Positions 36,885 through 46,587 of a DNA stretch of 64,000 bases are shown in pieces. A program made the position numbers and the translations under genes. Numbering within the stretch: the stretch's first letter is position 1; the number at the start of each line of letters is the position of its first letter. The notes beneath the pieces are model-generated. The model saw only the letters and a program-made list of their open reading frames with translations. It made no database searches and was not told where the DNA came from. Source of the stretch: Ascidia mentula. Taxonomy: Eukaryota; Chordata; Ascidiacea; Phlebobranchia; Ascidiidae. The stretch is taken from assembly GCA_947561715.1 (NCBI GenBank), contig OX387201.1:2684001-2748000 (forward strand). Direction: 5' to 3'.

Positions 36885-37706
36885 ATGGCCCTGGAACTTT
36901 ACAGCAAACAAGAACTGGTTTCATCTTACAAAAAGTACAGACCAAAATATCCTGATGACGTTGCACGGTATGTCATCAATTATATCAGTAAAACCAGGTC
37001 CAGTGACAAAACAATGGATTTAATGGTTGAAGTAGGGTGTGGATCAGGTCAGGCCACAGATATTTTTGCCCCTTACTTTAAGAAAGTAATCGCTACCGAT
37101 TTAAGCGTAGCCCAGATAAACAAAGCAGTGGAAAGTAATGCCTTTGATCACATTGCTTACAAAGTTGGATCCGCAGAAGATATCAAGCTTGAAAACGGAA
37201 CTGTTGACATGGTTTTGAGTGCCCAGTCTGTTCAGTTTTTTGATTTACCCAAGTTTTTTGATGAAGCAAAACGGGTTTTAAAGCCCGGAGGTTGTATTGC
37301 TATAGTGGGTTACTTTAATAAAAGTATGGCACTGATTGGAAACGACCATTCTGCTGCAATCGACATGTCCTCTCTTATATACGACCACCTGAAACCCATT
37401 ACAACAGAAAGGAATGTGGAAAGAATGAATGTAGTTCGAAACAAGTATGAAAGTATTTTCGAAGCGATTCCATGGGATGATAAGCAGCGTTGTAATGATT
37501 TCGTGATGTCCTGTGAATGGGGTTTGGAAGATATTGTGGGATTTGAAGACTCTATGGCTTGGTATCACGATTACATGCGTCAACATGACGGAAGGTTTGA
37601 GAATGAAAGGTTGAAGGATAAAGTGATGAGAATGTTTCAAATAGAAGACGAAAAAGCGCGTTTCACAGTAAAATTTGACGCGTTTGTGCTTGTGTGCAGT
37701 GTATAA
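36885..37706 (+). CDS. SAM-dependent methyltransferase MT-B1 (subfamily B)
   Basis: 273 residues, single exon, starting MALELYSKQE. Motif I is MVEVGCGSGQAT (47-58), motif II ATDLS (70-74), then GSAEDIKL, motif IV VDMVLSAQSVQFFD (107-120) and RVLKPGG (130-136). Subfamily B replaces the H-W/Y-F-D signature of MT-0 and A with Q-F-F-D, a likely change in the active-site wall. It lies between the arms of an inverted repeat and opposes MT-A2 in orientation. A decayed hammerhead lies about 160 bases past the stop on the same strand, probably in the 3' UTR. The substrate is unknown. Confidence 0.9.
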   Translation: MALELYSKQELVSSYKKYRPKYPDDVARYVINYISKTRSSDKTMDLMVEVGCGSGQATDIFAPYFKKVIATDLSVAQINKAVESNAFDHIAYKVGSAEDIKLENGTVDMVLSAQSVQFFDLPKFFDEAKRVLKPGGCIAIVGYFNKSMALIGNDHSAAIDMSSLIYDHLKPITTERNVERMNVVRNKYESIFEAIPWDDKQRCNDFVMSCEWGLEDIVGFEDSMAWYHDYMRQHDGRFENERLKDKVMRMFQIEDEKARFTVKFDAFVLVCSV

Positions 37707-37867
37707 ATAATGAACTTCGTGTTAAAACGGGTGGCTTTACTCGTGAAACTGTTTAAGTTTTTGTGTCTTATGTAAATCATTGCATCAATAATCATATGTA
37801 TATACGGTTTGTATGAATATACGTTATAACCTGACACAGTTAGCAGACAAGACCGCTCGCAATCACC

Positions 37868-37915
37868 AGTTGCACTGACAAACACATAGTCGAAACAGCT
37901 GCATTGTCTGCAACT
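37868..37915 (+). ncRNA. Decayed hammerhead ribozyme downstream of MT-B1
   Basis: Stem I (AGTTGCA with TGCAACT) is perfectly paired, stem III (ACA/TGT), the GTC site and GAAA remain, but the core reads CTGACAA and stem II is lost. The conserved outer stems around a broken core mark it as a relic of the same family. Confidence 0.6.
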
Positions 37916-38194
37916 CACTGAGACAAGCTGTCTGCGGCTGATTTGCTTCTACATGGTGTAATTGACCATGTATGAAACGTCAACCCCGAAAAATGCTTTC
38001 GAGTTGTATTTCGTTTACTCAAAAAGCAGCGCAACAAAGTTTTTATGCAAAAGCAAAAATTAAGAAAGGTATGTCTAAGGGCAATTATTGCATAGAATTT
38101 ACAACACCGTAACTACATGTGATGCTAGAAGAAAACAAACTAACCTTAGGTTCATGCGTTCTGGAACTTTTAGTTCATATGGATCATTAACTTA

Positions 38195-38251
38195 TACCTT
38201 ATGCCTTCAGAAACCTTATGCCTTCAGAATTATACCTTATGCCTTCAGAAT
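38195..38251 (+). repeat. About 20-bp minisatellite, three copies
   Basis: The string accttatgccttcagaa occurs three times in a row. The other copies of this region have it once, so the expansion arose after the inversion. Confidence 0.8.
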
Positions 38252-39207
38252 TGCCACCTATATGCCGAAAGTTGGTTCAAAGCTGGGTTTGGCAATACAA
38301 ATTAGGAATTGATAAGAAAATCGTATTTGAATAGTGCATTTAACATAAGGTCGCACGTGAGTTCTAATTGCGGTGTCTCCTCACCTGACTTTAATTAAAA
38401 ACCTGATGTAACAATTACGCCACTATTAATTATATCACGATTAAATCAGTTGATGAATGAGATATACGTAATAATAACTACACGTTCGATATACGAGTTC
38501 AGAGCTAAAACGCAAAGTAACGTTAAATTAAGTGAAATGCGGTTAAGTTGAGTTAAAGTTAATGCGAAGTGTAAAAGGTAAAGTTAAATTAAGCAAGTTT
38601 AAAGCAAAACAGTTAAAATGATAGTTAGAGTTCCACCAGGATGCCATGCACTTTACATAAACTGGAGAGAGGCGATTTGGAAAAAGGATTGTTTAAAGAC
38701 TGAGGACAAACAAAAAGCCCGAAAACAGCAATGGCATTTTACACAGGAAAAATGGTCTCACGATGAGGGCTGAAGCAGACATTTAACCGACCAGGAAGAC
38801 AATCAAGTGGGAAACAATTTACATAAAACCGGAAAAGAATATCGTGGGAAACTAACATCGGTTGGAAATAAATTACACTTTGAAAGCGAGATCGAATCGT
38901 GAAAAAACAAGTAACTGTTTCTCAACACTCCGAAATGAGATGCGCTGAACGCCTATTTTTGATGATTTATATACAAGGGATTAAGAAGATTCCCGAAGTT
39001 AATGACCTTGTCTAGCTATTATGTGACCAATGTTACGTAACAACCATTTTCCGCTCTTCACACTTCCTCGGTGCCTTTTACACCATATGTGCTCCAATAA
39101 ACAGCGTTCAACGCTTCCTTGTTAGTGTTTTCACCACAGGCACGAAGAGGTCATTATCAGAAAGAACGACAGATAGAAATTGATATTTAACCAAATCAGG
39201 ATATCGA

Positions 39208-39949
39208 ATGGTAAAAATGTACAAACATGTATTCAGCGCCGAGAAACTTGCTATGAAGTACAGTAAATTCAGACCACAGTATCCATCTCGAATTGCAAAC
39301 TATGTTATGAACTACATACGGGAAACACCGTTGTATCACAATCCTCAAGGATAAATTGGACCTCATGGTTGAAGTCGGATGTGGAACAGGCCAAGCAACC
39401 CGTATATTCGCACCTTACTTTAAGAAGGTGATCGCCACCGACTTAAGTCCTGCTCAAATTGAGAGAGCGATAGATAGAAATAGTTTTGATCACGTGACAT
39501 ATAAAGTAGGATCGGCCGAAGAAATTCACGTTAGCGACAGAAGATCAACATTTCTACTCAGCGCTATGTCGGCGCATTATTTTGATTTGCCAAAGTTTTT
39601 TGCTGAAACAGATAGAGTTCTGGAACCTGGAGGTTGTTTTGTCATAATGGGTTACAAAATGGAGAGCATAACACCAATTGGAATCGCATTCAATCCAAAC
39701 ATTAACACTTCCCAAATTTGGTACGAGCACGCAAAGCCTCTTACAAACCATCAGGCTGAAGTTGCCATCTTGGATAAAATCAACAGCAATTACGCAGAAG
39801 TATTCGAAGCGATACCATGGCCGGACAAGATACGAAATGAGGACTTTTTCATTACTTTTGAAATGGAATTTTGCAATTATTTACGTAGGCACGGAGGCAT
39901 ATTTGACAAAGAAAGCCTAAAAGAAAGAAAGCCAGTGATTAGAATCTTG
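39208..39949 (+). pseudogene. Broken subfamily A methyltransferase in the inverted arm
   Basis: It begins MVKMYKHVFS at 39208. An extra base (CCTCAAGG where intact copies have CCTAAGG, near 39348) shifts the frame before motif I. The rest is open from about 39356 (MVEVGCGTGQAT, ATDLS, SAMSAHYFD, RVLEPGG). About 35-40 bases are missing near 39867, where intact copies encode the stretch around FEDIQGYEES. Homology stops at about 39949, where Penelope-like sequence begins, so the last ~25 codons are replaced. Internal initiation cannot restore the N-terminal region, so it is most likely non-functional. Confidence 0.85.
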
Positions 39950-41290
39950 CTGAAGAAACAGCCAACCACGTCAACAATGAGCTTGACAACGTGTTCCGCA
40001 AATGTAATTTGGAACTCACGTTTAATAAAACACACGTACAACAAGACATGCCAGGCATACCATTCCTCGACGTAGAACATGTCTATTCCACCCGATCTCC
40101 GTTCTCATTCAGAACCATTGACCACACCAAGGCCACTGCTTTGCACCGTTGCTTTCTTGACGGGTATTCTCACCACCCTCCGACGATTTTCAAAGGTATT
40201 TTACATGGAGAGGCAAAAAGGTTGCGCCGCTTGATTGAATCCGACGAGGACTACCATAGCAGCCTGGAAAACCTCTAATCTAAAGCCATACGATCGCGAT
40301 TTCCGAAAAACATGGTTAACGACGTCCTAAACCTGGAGAAAGACTGGAAGGAAAGGTTTGGCCCCAGTGTCACCCGCTGTACATCCGTACTGGACATATG
40401 GGCTACAAGTTTCGTAAACCTACTCCGACCAAGTCCTAAAGAGAAGATCCTCAATCCACATACCATGGTAGTTTACAAGCGCCCACACACTCTCGCTTGT
40501 ATACTCACCAAGTATAGAGGCATCGCTCATTGTGACGATCAAAACCCGCACAAAACAGGACTGTCACAGCCTTGCGGCCATTGCGCCCTCTGTGGGAATT
40601 TCGGCAACCACACATCAATGGTTGTAAGTACCAACCAGTTATTAACACCCAGTGGGCCAATTTCACTCCGTCAGACATTGACATGTCGAAACTATGGCAT
40701 TTATGTACCTGCCTTTTATGTGGTGACCAATACGTTGGCCAAACGAAAAACAAGTTTTCCACTCGATGGAACGGACATCGAGCCGTTTGGAAAACGGGAA
40801 AAGACAACGGAAATACCGACCGAGCTGCGTTGCTCCACCACTACCACGCACAACACAAGCAGCACCGACATGTTGACATGGCAAAATGCTTCAAAGTCGT
40901 CTTCGTAGAACAGCCCCCAGTGCATTTATTGGATATATGTGAAGACAAATGGTTTCACAAAATCAAGGCAAAAATTAACATCAACCCCCTTATATTGCCT
41001 AATACAATGTAAGTGTCGGTTTTGTTTTTGTTTTTACTTCCGTTTACCGTTGAAGTGTCCACCAACTGTGTTGTCATTGTGACAAGCTTATCAATGACGT
41101 AGGGCCAGATCGCCGCCGGCATTTTTTACCGCTATCGTCAGCTTACATTTGCATTACTGTTGGTGAACTCCGTTGCTGTGTTGTTTTTTAGCGATACTGA
41201 TGATGCCTGAACAGACAGGCGAAATATATATGTCGTAAAAACTTGAAACAGACAGACCACTTGGGATTATTTATCATTTTTTGAATCATC
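39950..41290 (+). mobile_element. Penelope-like retroelement fragment (end of RT domain plus GIY-YIG endonuclease)
   Basis: One frame continues from inside an RT domain (IPFLDVEH) into the post-RT region typical of Penelope-like elements (GYSHHPPTIFKGILHGEAKR). An in-frame TAA follows at 40276-40278, then a CGHCALCGNF cysteine cluster and TCRNYGIY. A frameshift near 40700 moves the reading to a second frame with CGDQYVGQTKNKFSTRWNGHR, so the GIY and the Y-(I/V)-G halves of the endonuclease lie in different frames. The 5' half of the element is missing. A hammerhead-like core at 41197 fits the known presence of hammerheads in Penelope-like pseudo-LTRs, so the element probably runs to about 41290. 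It truncates the methyltransferase pseudogene. Confidence 0.88.
41197..41232 (+). ncRNA. Hammerhead-like core at the Penelope-like element end
   Basis: CTGATGA, then a 5-bp stem II (GCCTG/CAGGC, loop AACAGA), then GAAA, then a short AT stem III ending in GTC. The bases flanking the core do not form a canonical stem I adjacent to it, so activity is doubtful from this copy alone. Confidence 0.5.
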
Positions 41291-41615
41291 TTAGTTGAAG
41301 TTTTCACGCCCAAGTACCGTCTTTTTGCAGGGTAAGGTTTTGGTTAGGTGCTCCTTTGCGCCCTTTTTCACACACCAACATCAGGATCACTGGCCAGAGG
41401 CAAATTTAACGGTTGACCGGCATTTGCAACGTTGAGGTTTTCAAGCAAGGTATGTGGTGCGTCCTCATAAACACGGAAGGTCTTTAATGTGTAACTTTTT
41501 GATGTAAATTTGCGAAAGTTTAGACGGCAACAGGTTCATGTTAATGTCAATCTGACCTATTTTTGTAGTTTGAGTTAATTTACAATTTTCCTCACAGAAT
41601 GAGAAAGGTGTGAAA
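41291..41615. other. Upstream region of MT-A3
   Basis: Contains a strong acceptor (TTTTCCTCACAG) at 41586-41597 just before the MT-A3 start, implying a 5' UTR intron or a trans-splice site. A four-codon upstream reading frame (ATG at 41599, TGA at 41611-41613) ends two bases before the start codon. Confidence 0.5.
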
Positions 41616-42449
41616 ATGTACAAACAAGCATTCAGCGCCGAAAAACTTGCTATGAAGTACAGTAAATACAGACCACAGTATCCGGATGAAATTGCAAACT
41701 ATGTTATGAACTACATGCGGGAAACACCGTTGTATCACAATCCTAAGGATAAATTGGACCTAATGGTTGAAGTCGGATGTGGAACAGGCCAAGCAACACG
41801 TATATTCGCACCTTACTTTGAGAAGGTGATCGCCACCGACTTAAGTCCTGCTCAAATTAACAAAGCGATAGTTAGAAATAGTTTTGATCACGTGACATAT
41901 AAGGTAGGATCGGCCGAAGAAATTCACGTTGACACGAAAAGCGCAACATTTCTTCTCAGCGCTATGTCGGCGCATTATTTTGATTTGCCAAAGTTTTTTG
42001 CTGAAACAGAAAGAGTTCTGGAACCTGGAGGTTGTTTTGTCATAATGGGTTACAAAATGGAGAGCTTAACGCCAATTGGAGTTGCGTTTAATCCAAACAT
42101 TAACACCTCCCAAATTTGGTACGAACACGCAAAGTCTCTTACAAACGAGGCTGAAGTTGCCATCTTGGATAAAATCAACAGCAATTACGCAGAAGTATTC
42201 GAAGCGATACCATGGCCGGACAAGGTGCGAAATGAGGACTTTTCCATTACTTTGGAATGGAATTTCGAGGATATTCAAGGATTTGAAGAATCACTGGGGG
42301 TTTACCACAATTATTTACGTAGGCACGGAGGTATATTTGACAAAGAAAGCCTAAAAGATGCAGTGATTAGAATCTTTGGCATTGAAGATGACAGCGTCCG
42401 CTTCAAGGTCGTTTTCCGAATTTTTGTGCTGACATGTCGAAAACCTTAA
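41616..42449 (+). CDS. SAM-dependent methyltransferase MT-A3 (diverged subfamily A copy)
   Basis: 277 residues from the ATG at 41616 (MYKQAFSAEK). Motif I is MVEVGCGTGQAT, motif II ATDLS, then GSAEEIHV, motif IV SAMSAHYFD and RVLEPGG. It is the most diverged intact A copy (YPDEIANYV, INKAIVRN, VDTKSATF, TNEAEV with one residue fewer) and lies outside the U units, so it is probably an older duplicate. Its 3' flank is still alignable to the A1-A5 3' flanks. The acceptor 19 bases upstream suggests an untranslated first exon. The substrate is unknown. Confidence 0.9.
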   Translation: MYKQAFSAEKLAMKYSKYRPQYPDEIANYVMNYMRETPLYHNPKDKLDLMVEVGCGTGQATRIFAPYFEKVIATDLSPAQINKAIVRNSFDHVTYKVGSAEEIHVDTKSATFLLSAMSAHYFDLPKFFAETERVLEPGGCFVIMGYKMESLTPIGVAFNPNINTSQIWYEHAKSLTNEAEVAILDKINSNYAEVFEAIPWPDKVRNEDFSITLEWNFEDIQGFEESLGVYHNYLRRHGGIFDKESLKDAVIRIFGIEDDSVRFKVVFRIFVLTCRKP

Positions 42450-43969
42450 ACTTTTGTTTATCAATTTCGACAAGCCAAATATATTGATCAACTACGTAGA
42501 TTCACGTGACTATTTCTACGCCTTGTATATTCATTTGCCTACCTTACAGTGTTCCTGTATCAGTGCAAATTGTAAATTTCGCCATCGTTATCCTGGTTTC
42601 CAAATCCCCAATCCAAACGATTACTCTTGTAACATACATCATAGAATCCCGTGCTTGTATTGCGTAATGTTTTGTGTGAAGCATTGCACAAGTATTGCAT
42701 AATTCATTTCGTTTGCAACATTGCAAAAGCATTTGCAAGCCCATTACCAGATTTATTGAATATTTCGCAACTTCCGACCCAAGTAAACATAACCTCTTAA
42801 TGCAACCTAAATGATTAACGCATCGAATGTTCTCGAGTCAAGTGATTCATTTAATATCCTCTTTACCACATAAAATATTCCTATACAGGATACATTTTTA
42901 GACTTGTATTAAACTAACCATTTGAATGCGTCCCAGATAACACGAGAACTATCTCTTCGTGTTGCATCAGAACGTGTTCACCAATGAATCTCCAGCACAC
43001 GTATATCACCTAAATCCGGCTTACATATAACCTCGATGTCTCCTGGCTGACAATACCCTGCATTTTGTGTTCTTGTATTATATTGCTTCAAGCAGCTCAT
43101 GATATCACGTGACATTATTGACCAATCAGCTTTCAGTATAGAGACCTTTGAAGCCCAGTTTGCACATGAAACTCATTCTATTCTATTCGATTCTATCGTA
43201 TTACTGTTATACTTCTATTCTGATATGAACTGCAAGTCTCTCTCCACCTGGTAGAATCAACGTTCATATTGCAGAGTTTCGTAATGTACCGTTTCAATGA
43301 AGCTGGTAATAGTTTTCAATACAATAGTTATTCGGGAAATTATCCGAGTTCTGGTTGCTTTACAGAACGAGGTAGAAGCAGGTTTTTGTAATCCAAGAGG
43401 CTCATCTCGCAATCGAGGCACTGTTAAATATCTATGAGACACTTTTGAGTTATTTACACTCTGATTATACTTTCTAGCAATATTGCCAGCTGTTATTTTT
43501 TCTGCCCAAACCTTTCGTCGAATAAAATTGCAAACCTATACTATTTCCCTATTAAACATTAGCTCGTGCTTATGGGACAAACAGTACTGAGCAGCAACGA
43601 AAATACCGGCTTAAGTTTTTAAACCAACATCAGTTAAGTGTTTCAAAACGTAACGGCTTTTATCGTGGCATTATAACTTTGCCGCTCCAAAAAGCGGCAC
43701 CGTAACTTTGCTGATCGTGAGAAGTCAATTGGTTTGAAATGATTAATCTTTTTTCTGTGCGTGTTGGACTTAATTGTTGTACAATGAAACGTGTTTCAAT
43801 CGTGACAGTGTATGATGTGCATGTTACAACGAAGTAAGAAGTGATATTCCAGCCAAAAGGTACAAATAATATGTATTTTATAGGTTATATAGGCCTGTAA
43901 CATGACTGTCTTGTATCTGTATATTGTACACTTATACATGTACATCAGACTGTGGAAGATGCGCATATA
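42450..43969. other. Intergenic region between MT-A3 and MT-B2
   Basis: The left part is homologous to the A-gene 3' flank and the right part to the B-gene 5' flank; a piece near 43500-43690 resembles the A 3' flank in inverted orientation. A short attct-rich stretch lies near 43174-43200. No additional gene is supported. Confidence 0.55.
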
Positions 43970-44791
43970 ATGGCCCTGGAACTTTACAACATACAAGAAC
44001 TGGTTTCATCTTACAAAAAGTACAGACCAAAGTATCCTGATGACGTTGCACGGTATGTCATCAATTATGTCAGTAAAACCAGGTCCAGTGACAAAACAAT
44101 GGATTTAATGGTTGAAATAGGTTGTGGATCAGGTCAGGCGACAGATATTTTTGCCCCTTACTTTAAGAAAGTAATCGCTACCGATTTAAGTGTATCCCAG
44201 ATAAACAAAGCAGTGGAAAGTAATGCTTTTGATCACATTGCTTACAAAGTTGGATCCGCAGAAGATATCAAGCTTGAAAACGGAACTGTTGACATGGTTT
44301 TGAGTGCCCAGTCTGTTCAGTTTTTTGATTTACCCAAGTTTTTTGATGAAGCAAAACGGGTTTTAAAGCCCGGAGGTTGTATTGCTGTAGTGGGTTACTT
44401 TAATAAAAGTATGGCACTGATTGGAAACGACCATTCTGCTGCTATCGACATGTCCTCTCTTAGAAACGACCACCTGAAACCCATTGCAACAGAAAGGAAT
44501 GTGGAAAGAATGAATGTAGTTCGAAACAAGTATGAAAGTATTTTCGAAGCGATTCCATGGGATGATAAGCAGCGTTGTAATGATTTCGTGATGTCCTGTG
44601 AATGGGGTTTGGAAGATATTGTGGGATTTGAAGACTCTATGGCTTGGTATCACGATTACATGCGTCAACATGGCGGAAGGTTTGAGAATGAAAGGTTGAA
44701 GGATAAAGTGATGAGAATGTTTCAAATAGAAGACGAAAAAGCGCGTTTCACAGTAAAATTTGACGTGTTTGTCCTTGTGTGCAGTGTATAA
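43970..44791 (+). CDS. SAM-dependent methyltransferase MT-B2 (subfamily B)
   Basis: 273 residues from the ATG at 43970 (MALELYNIQE). The open frame extends six codons upstream without an ATG. Motif I reads MVEIGCGSGQAT (V to I relative to B1), motif II ATDLS, motif IV VDMVLSAQSVQFFD, then RVLKPGG. It is followed, as in B3, by a decayed hammerhead and then by D2HGDH 3' exons on the opposite strand. Here those exons are only a fragment, so MT-B2 and the fragment were copied together from the B3/D2HGDH end. Confidence 0.9.
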   Translation: MALELYNIQELVSSYKKYRPKYPDDVARYVINYVSKTRSSDKTMDLMVEIGCGSGQATDIFAPYFKKVIATDLSVSQINKAVESNAFDHIAYKVGSAEDIKLENGTVDMVLSAQSVQFFDLPKFFDEAKRVLKPGGCIAVVGYFNKSMALIGNDHSAAIDMSSLRNDHLKPIATERNVERMNVVRNKYESIFEAIPWDDKQRCNDFVMSCEWGLEDIVGFEDSMAWYHDYMRQHGGRFENERLKDKVMRMFQIEDEKARFTVKFDVFVLVCSV

Positions 44792-44961
44792 ATATCAGAC
44801 TTAAGAAACTTTGTGGGAAAAAGGGTGGTTTCATTCGTGAAACTGTTTAAGTTTTTGTGTCTTATGTAAATCATTGCATCAATAATCATATGTATATACG
44901 GTTTGTATGAATATACTTTAAAACCTGACACAGTTAGCAGACAAGACCGCTCGCAATCACC

Positions 44962-45010
44962 AGTTGCACTGACAAACACATACGTCGAAACAGCTGCATT
45001 GTCTGCAACT
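44962..45010 (+). ncRNA. Decayed hammerhead ribozyme downstream of MT-B2
   Basis: Same relic as after MT-B1: perfect 7-bp stem I and GTC site, but the core reads CTGACAA. An extra base relative to B1 restores a short GAC/GTC pairing before GAAA. Probably inactive. Confidence 0.6.
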
Positions 45011-45250
45011 CACTGAGACAAGCTGTCTGCGGCTGATTTGCTTTCTTCATGGTGTAATTGACCATGTATGAAACGTCAACACAGAAAAATGCTTTCGAGT
45101 TGTATTTCGTTTACTCAAAAAGCAGCGCAACAAAGTTTTCATGCAAAAGCAAAAATTAAGAAAGTTATGTCTAAGGGCAATTATTGCATAGAATTTACAA
45201 CACCGTAACTACATTTGAAGCTAGTAAAAAACAAACGAAATTTGCAATGC

Positions 45251-46587
45251 TCATGGATCGGGGAGGGTTTTGTAGGGATTAAGAATTCCGTTTGGGCCGA
45301 ACACCTTCTTTATCTGATGCATCGTATTTATGGCACTCGCACTCTTGGTGAATGACATATATTGGCGTTTCTTGAAGCTAAACAAAATGACCATGTTTAT
45401 TTTTGGAAATGTTGACGATTTCTCCCAATTTCCGCTAATTTTCAAGGTATAATAAAGGTTAAAAATGTTAGGTAAATACTGCGCCTTGCAGGAGGCGGAA
45501 ATATTGTCAGGCATTATAAAACCTAAACTCTCAAAAACAATTAGAAACAAACACAATTTTGACGGACATTTTACTTAGATTTCGGTCAAAGAAATTCGAA
45601 GCATTTTATATCAGAGGATATTTTCTTACCCCATTCCATGCTCTGCACTGACGCTTCCCTTGTATTTGGAAACCCACTCGTACACGTAAGGTTCAATTGC
45701 GGACAAAACTTTGGGGTCAAACTTCGGGCAGGTCATGTTCAGGTGCAAGTTGCCGTCGCCTGAGGAACAACATTTAAAAACTTTTTATCTTCCCCAGGGG
45801 CCAGTTGCAGAATAGCAAGATTATACTAAGAGTTTCCAAACATGACGAGTTAAAAAAAAAATTTGGATGAAAAGTGTGTAAATGCTGCTCGGAAGAAAAT
45901 ACATAATTTTAGCAAATATATCTACCAAACCTCGAGATGTTATACAGACGACACAAATATAGTCCAACTAAAACCAGGTGACGATCTTAATGTGATGTTT
46001 CAAAACACGCAAAACTTCCATTCTCACCAACATGGCCGTAGCCAAACACAGAGAGACAAAGACTTTTTAATCTCTCTCTGCATTCCTCAGCCATAGTGTA
46101 CATATGCTCTGTGGGAAGTGAAACGTCATACTTGAAGTTGTAACCTTCTCTCAACGTGGCTTCGGCGATTCGCTCGCGCAGAGCCCAGATTGCCTGCGAA
46201 GAATTTTTTTAATTGATAATCATAGTTGGCAAAAACGAAGTGAAACGTCATACTTGAAGTTGTAACCTTCTCTCAACGTGGCTTCGGCGATTCGCTCGCG
46301 CAGAGCCCAGATTGCCTGCGAAGAATTTTTTTAATTGATAATCATAGTTGGCAAAAACATGCCTTGCTTGCTGTCTTATAACACGAACAACCAAACACAG
46401 ATATTCGAAAAATGCGTTTGATTCTTTGTAATAATTCTTTAATTGTCGGCGTCCATGAAATTATAACATATATAAAATACATTAACGGTAATTGTGCCAA
46501 AAAACCTTGGTATTCCATGTATTATAGGCACCTCAATTTCTACAAAATGCAGACCTGAAGTTTGGTGACGTCAGTTGCGAGGGTGCC
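45251..46587 (-). pseudogene. Partial copy of D2HGDH 3' exons (exons 9-11 and part of exon 8)
   Basis: Segments 45251-45377, 45630-45759 and 46028-46193 match D2HGDH exons 11, 10 and 9 with the same lengths and splice borders. About 46555-46587 matches the end of exon 8, then homology stops at a shared TGCC and U3 begins. Reading frames are still open (for example [19 protein letters not shown]), but exons 1-7, the FAD-binding half and a promoter are missing. A 122-bp tandem duplication repeats the start of exon 9. This is a by-product of segmental duplication. Confidence 0.9.
46115..46358. repeat. 122-bp tandem duplication inside the D2HGDH fragment
   Basis: 46115-46236 and 46237-46358 are direct copies covering the 5' part of exon 9 and its upstream intron border, including the splice acceptor. 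The intact D2HGDH gene has one copy. Confidence 0.9.

Larger units (their letters stand above)
38143..39949 (-). repeat. Right arm of large inverted repeat (reverse copy of 34010-35937)
   Basis: Collinear in reverse with the MT-A2 flank. It begins next to a truncated copy of the MT-B 3' flank and ends inside the broken methyltransferase, where the Penelope-like element takes over. It lacks the (gaat)n insertion. Confidence 0.85.

Noticed and set aside
40312-40908. 198-codon frame as a stand-alone gene
   Set aside because: It is the middle part of the Penelope-like element, continuous in frame with the stretch before the TAA at 40276.
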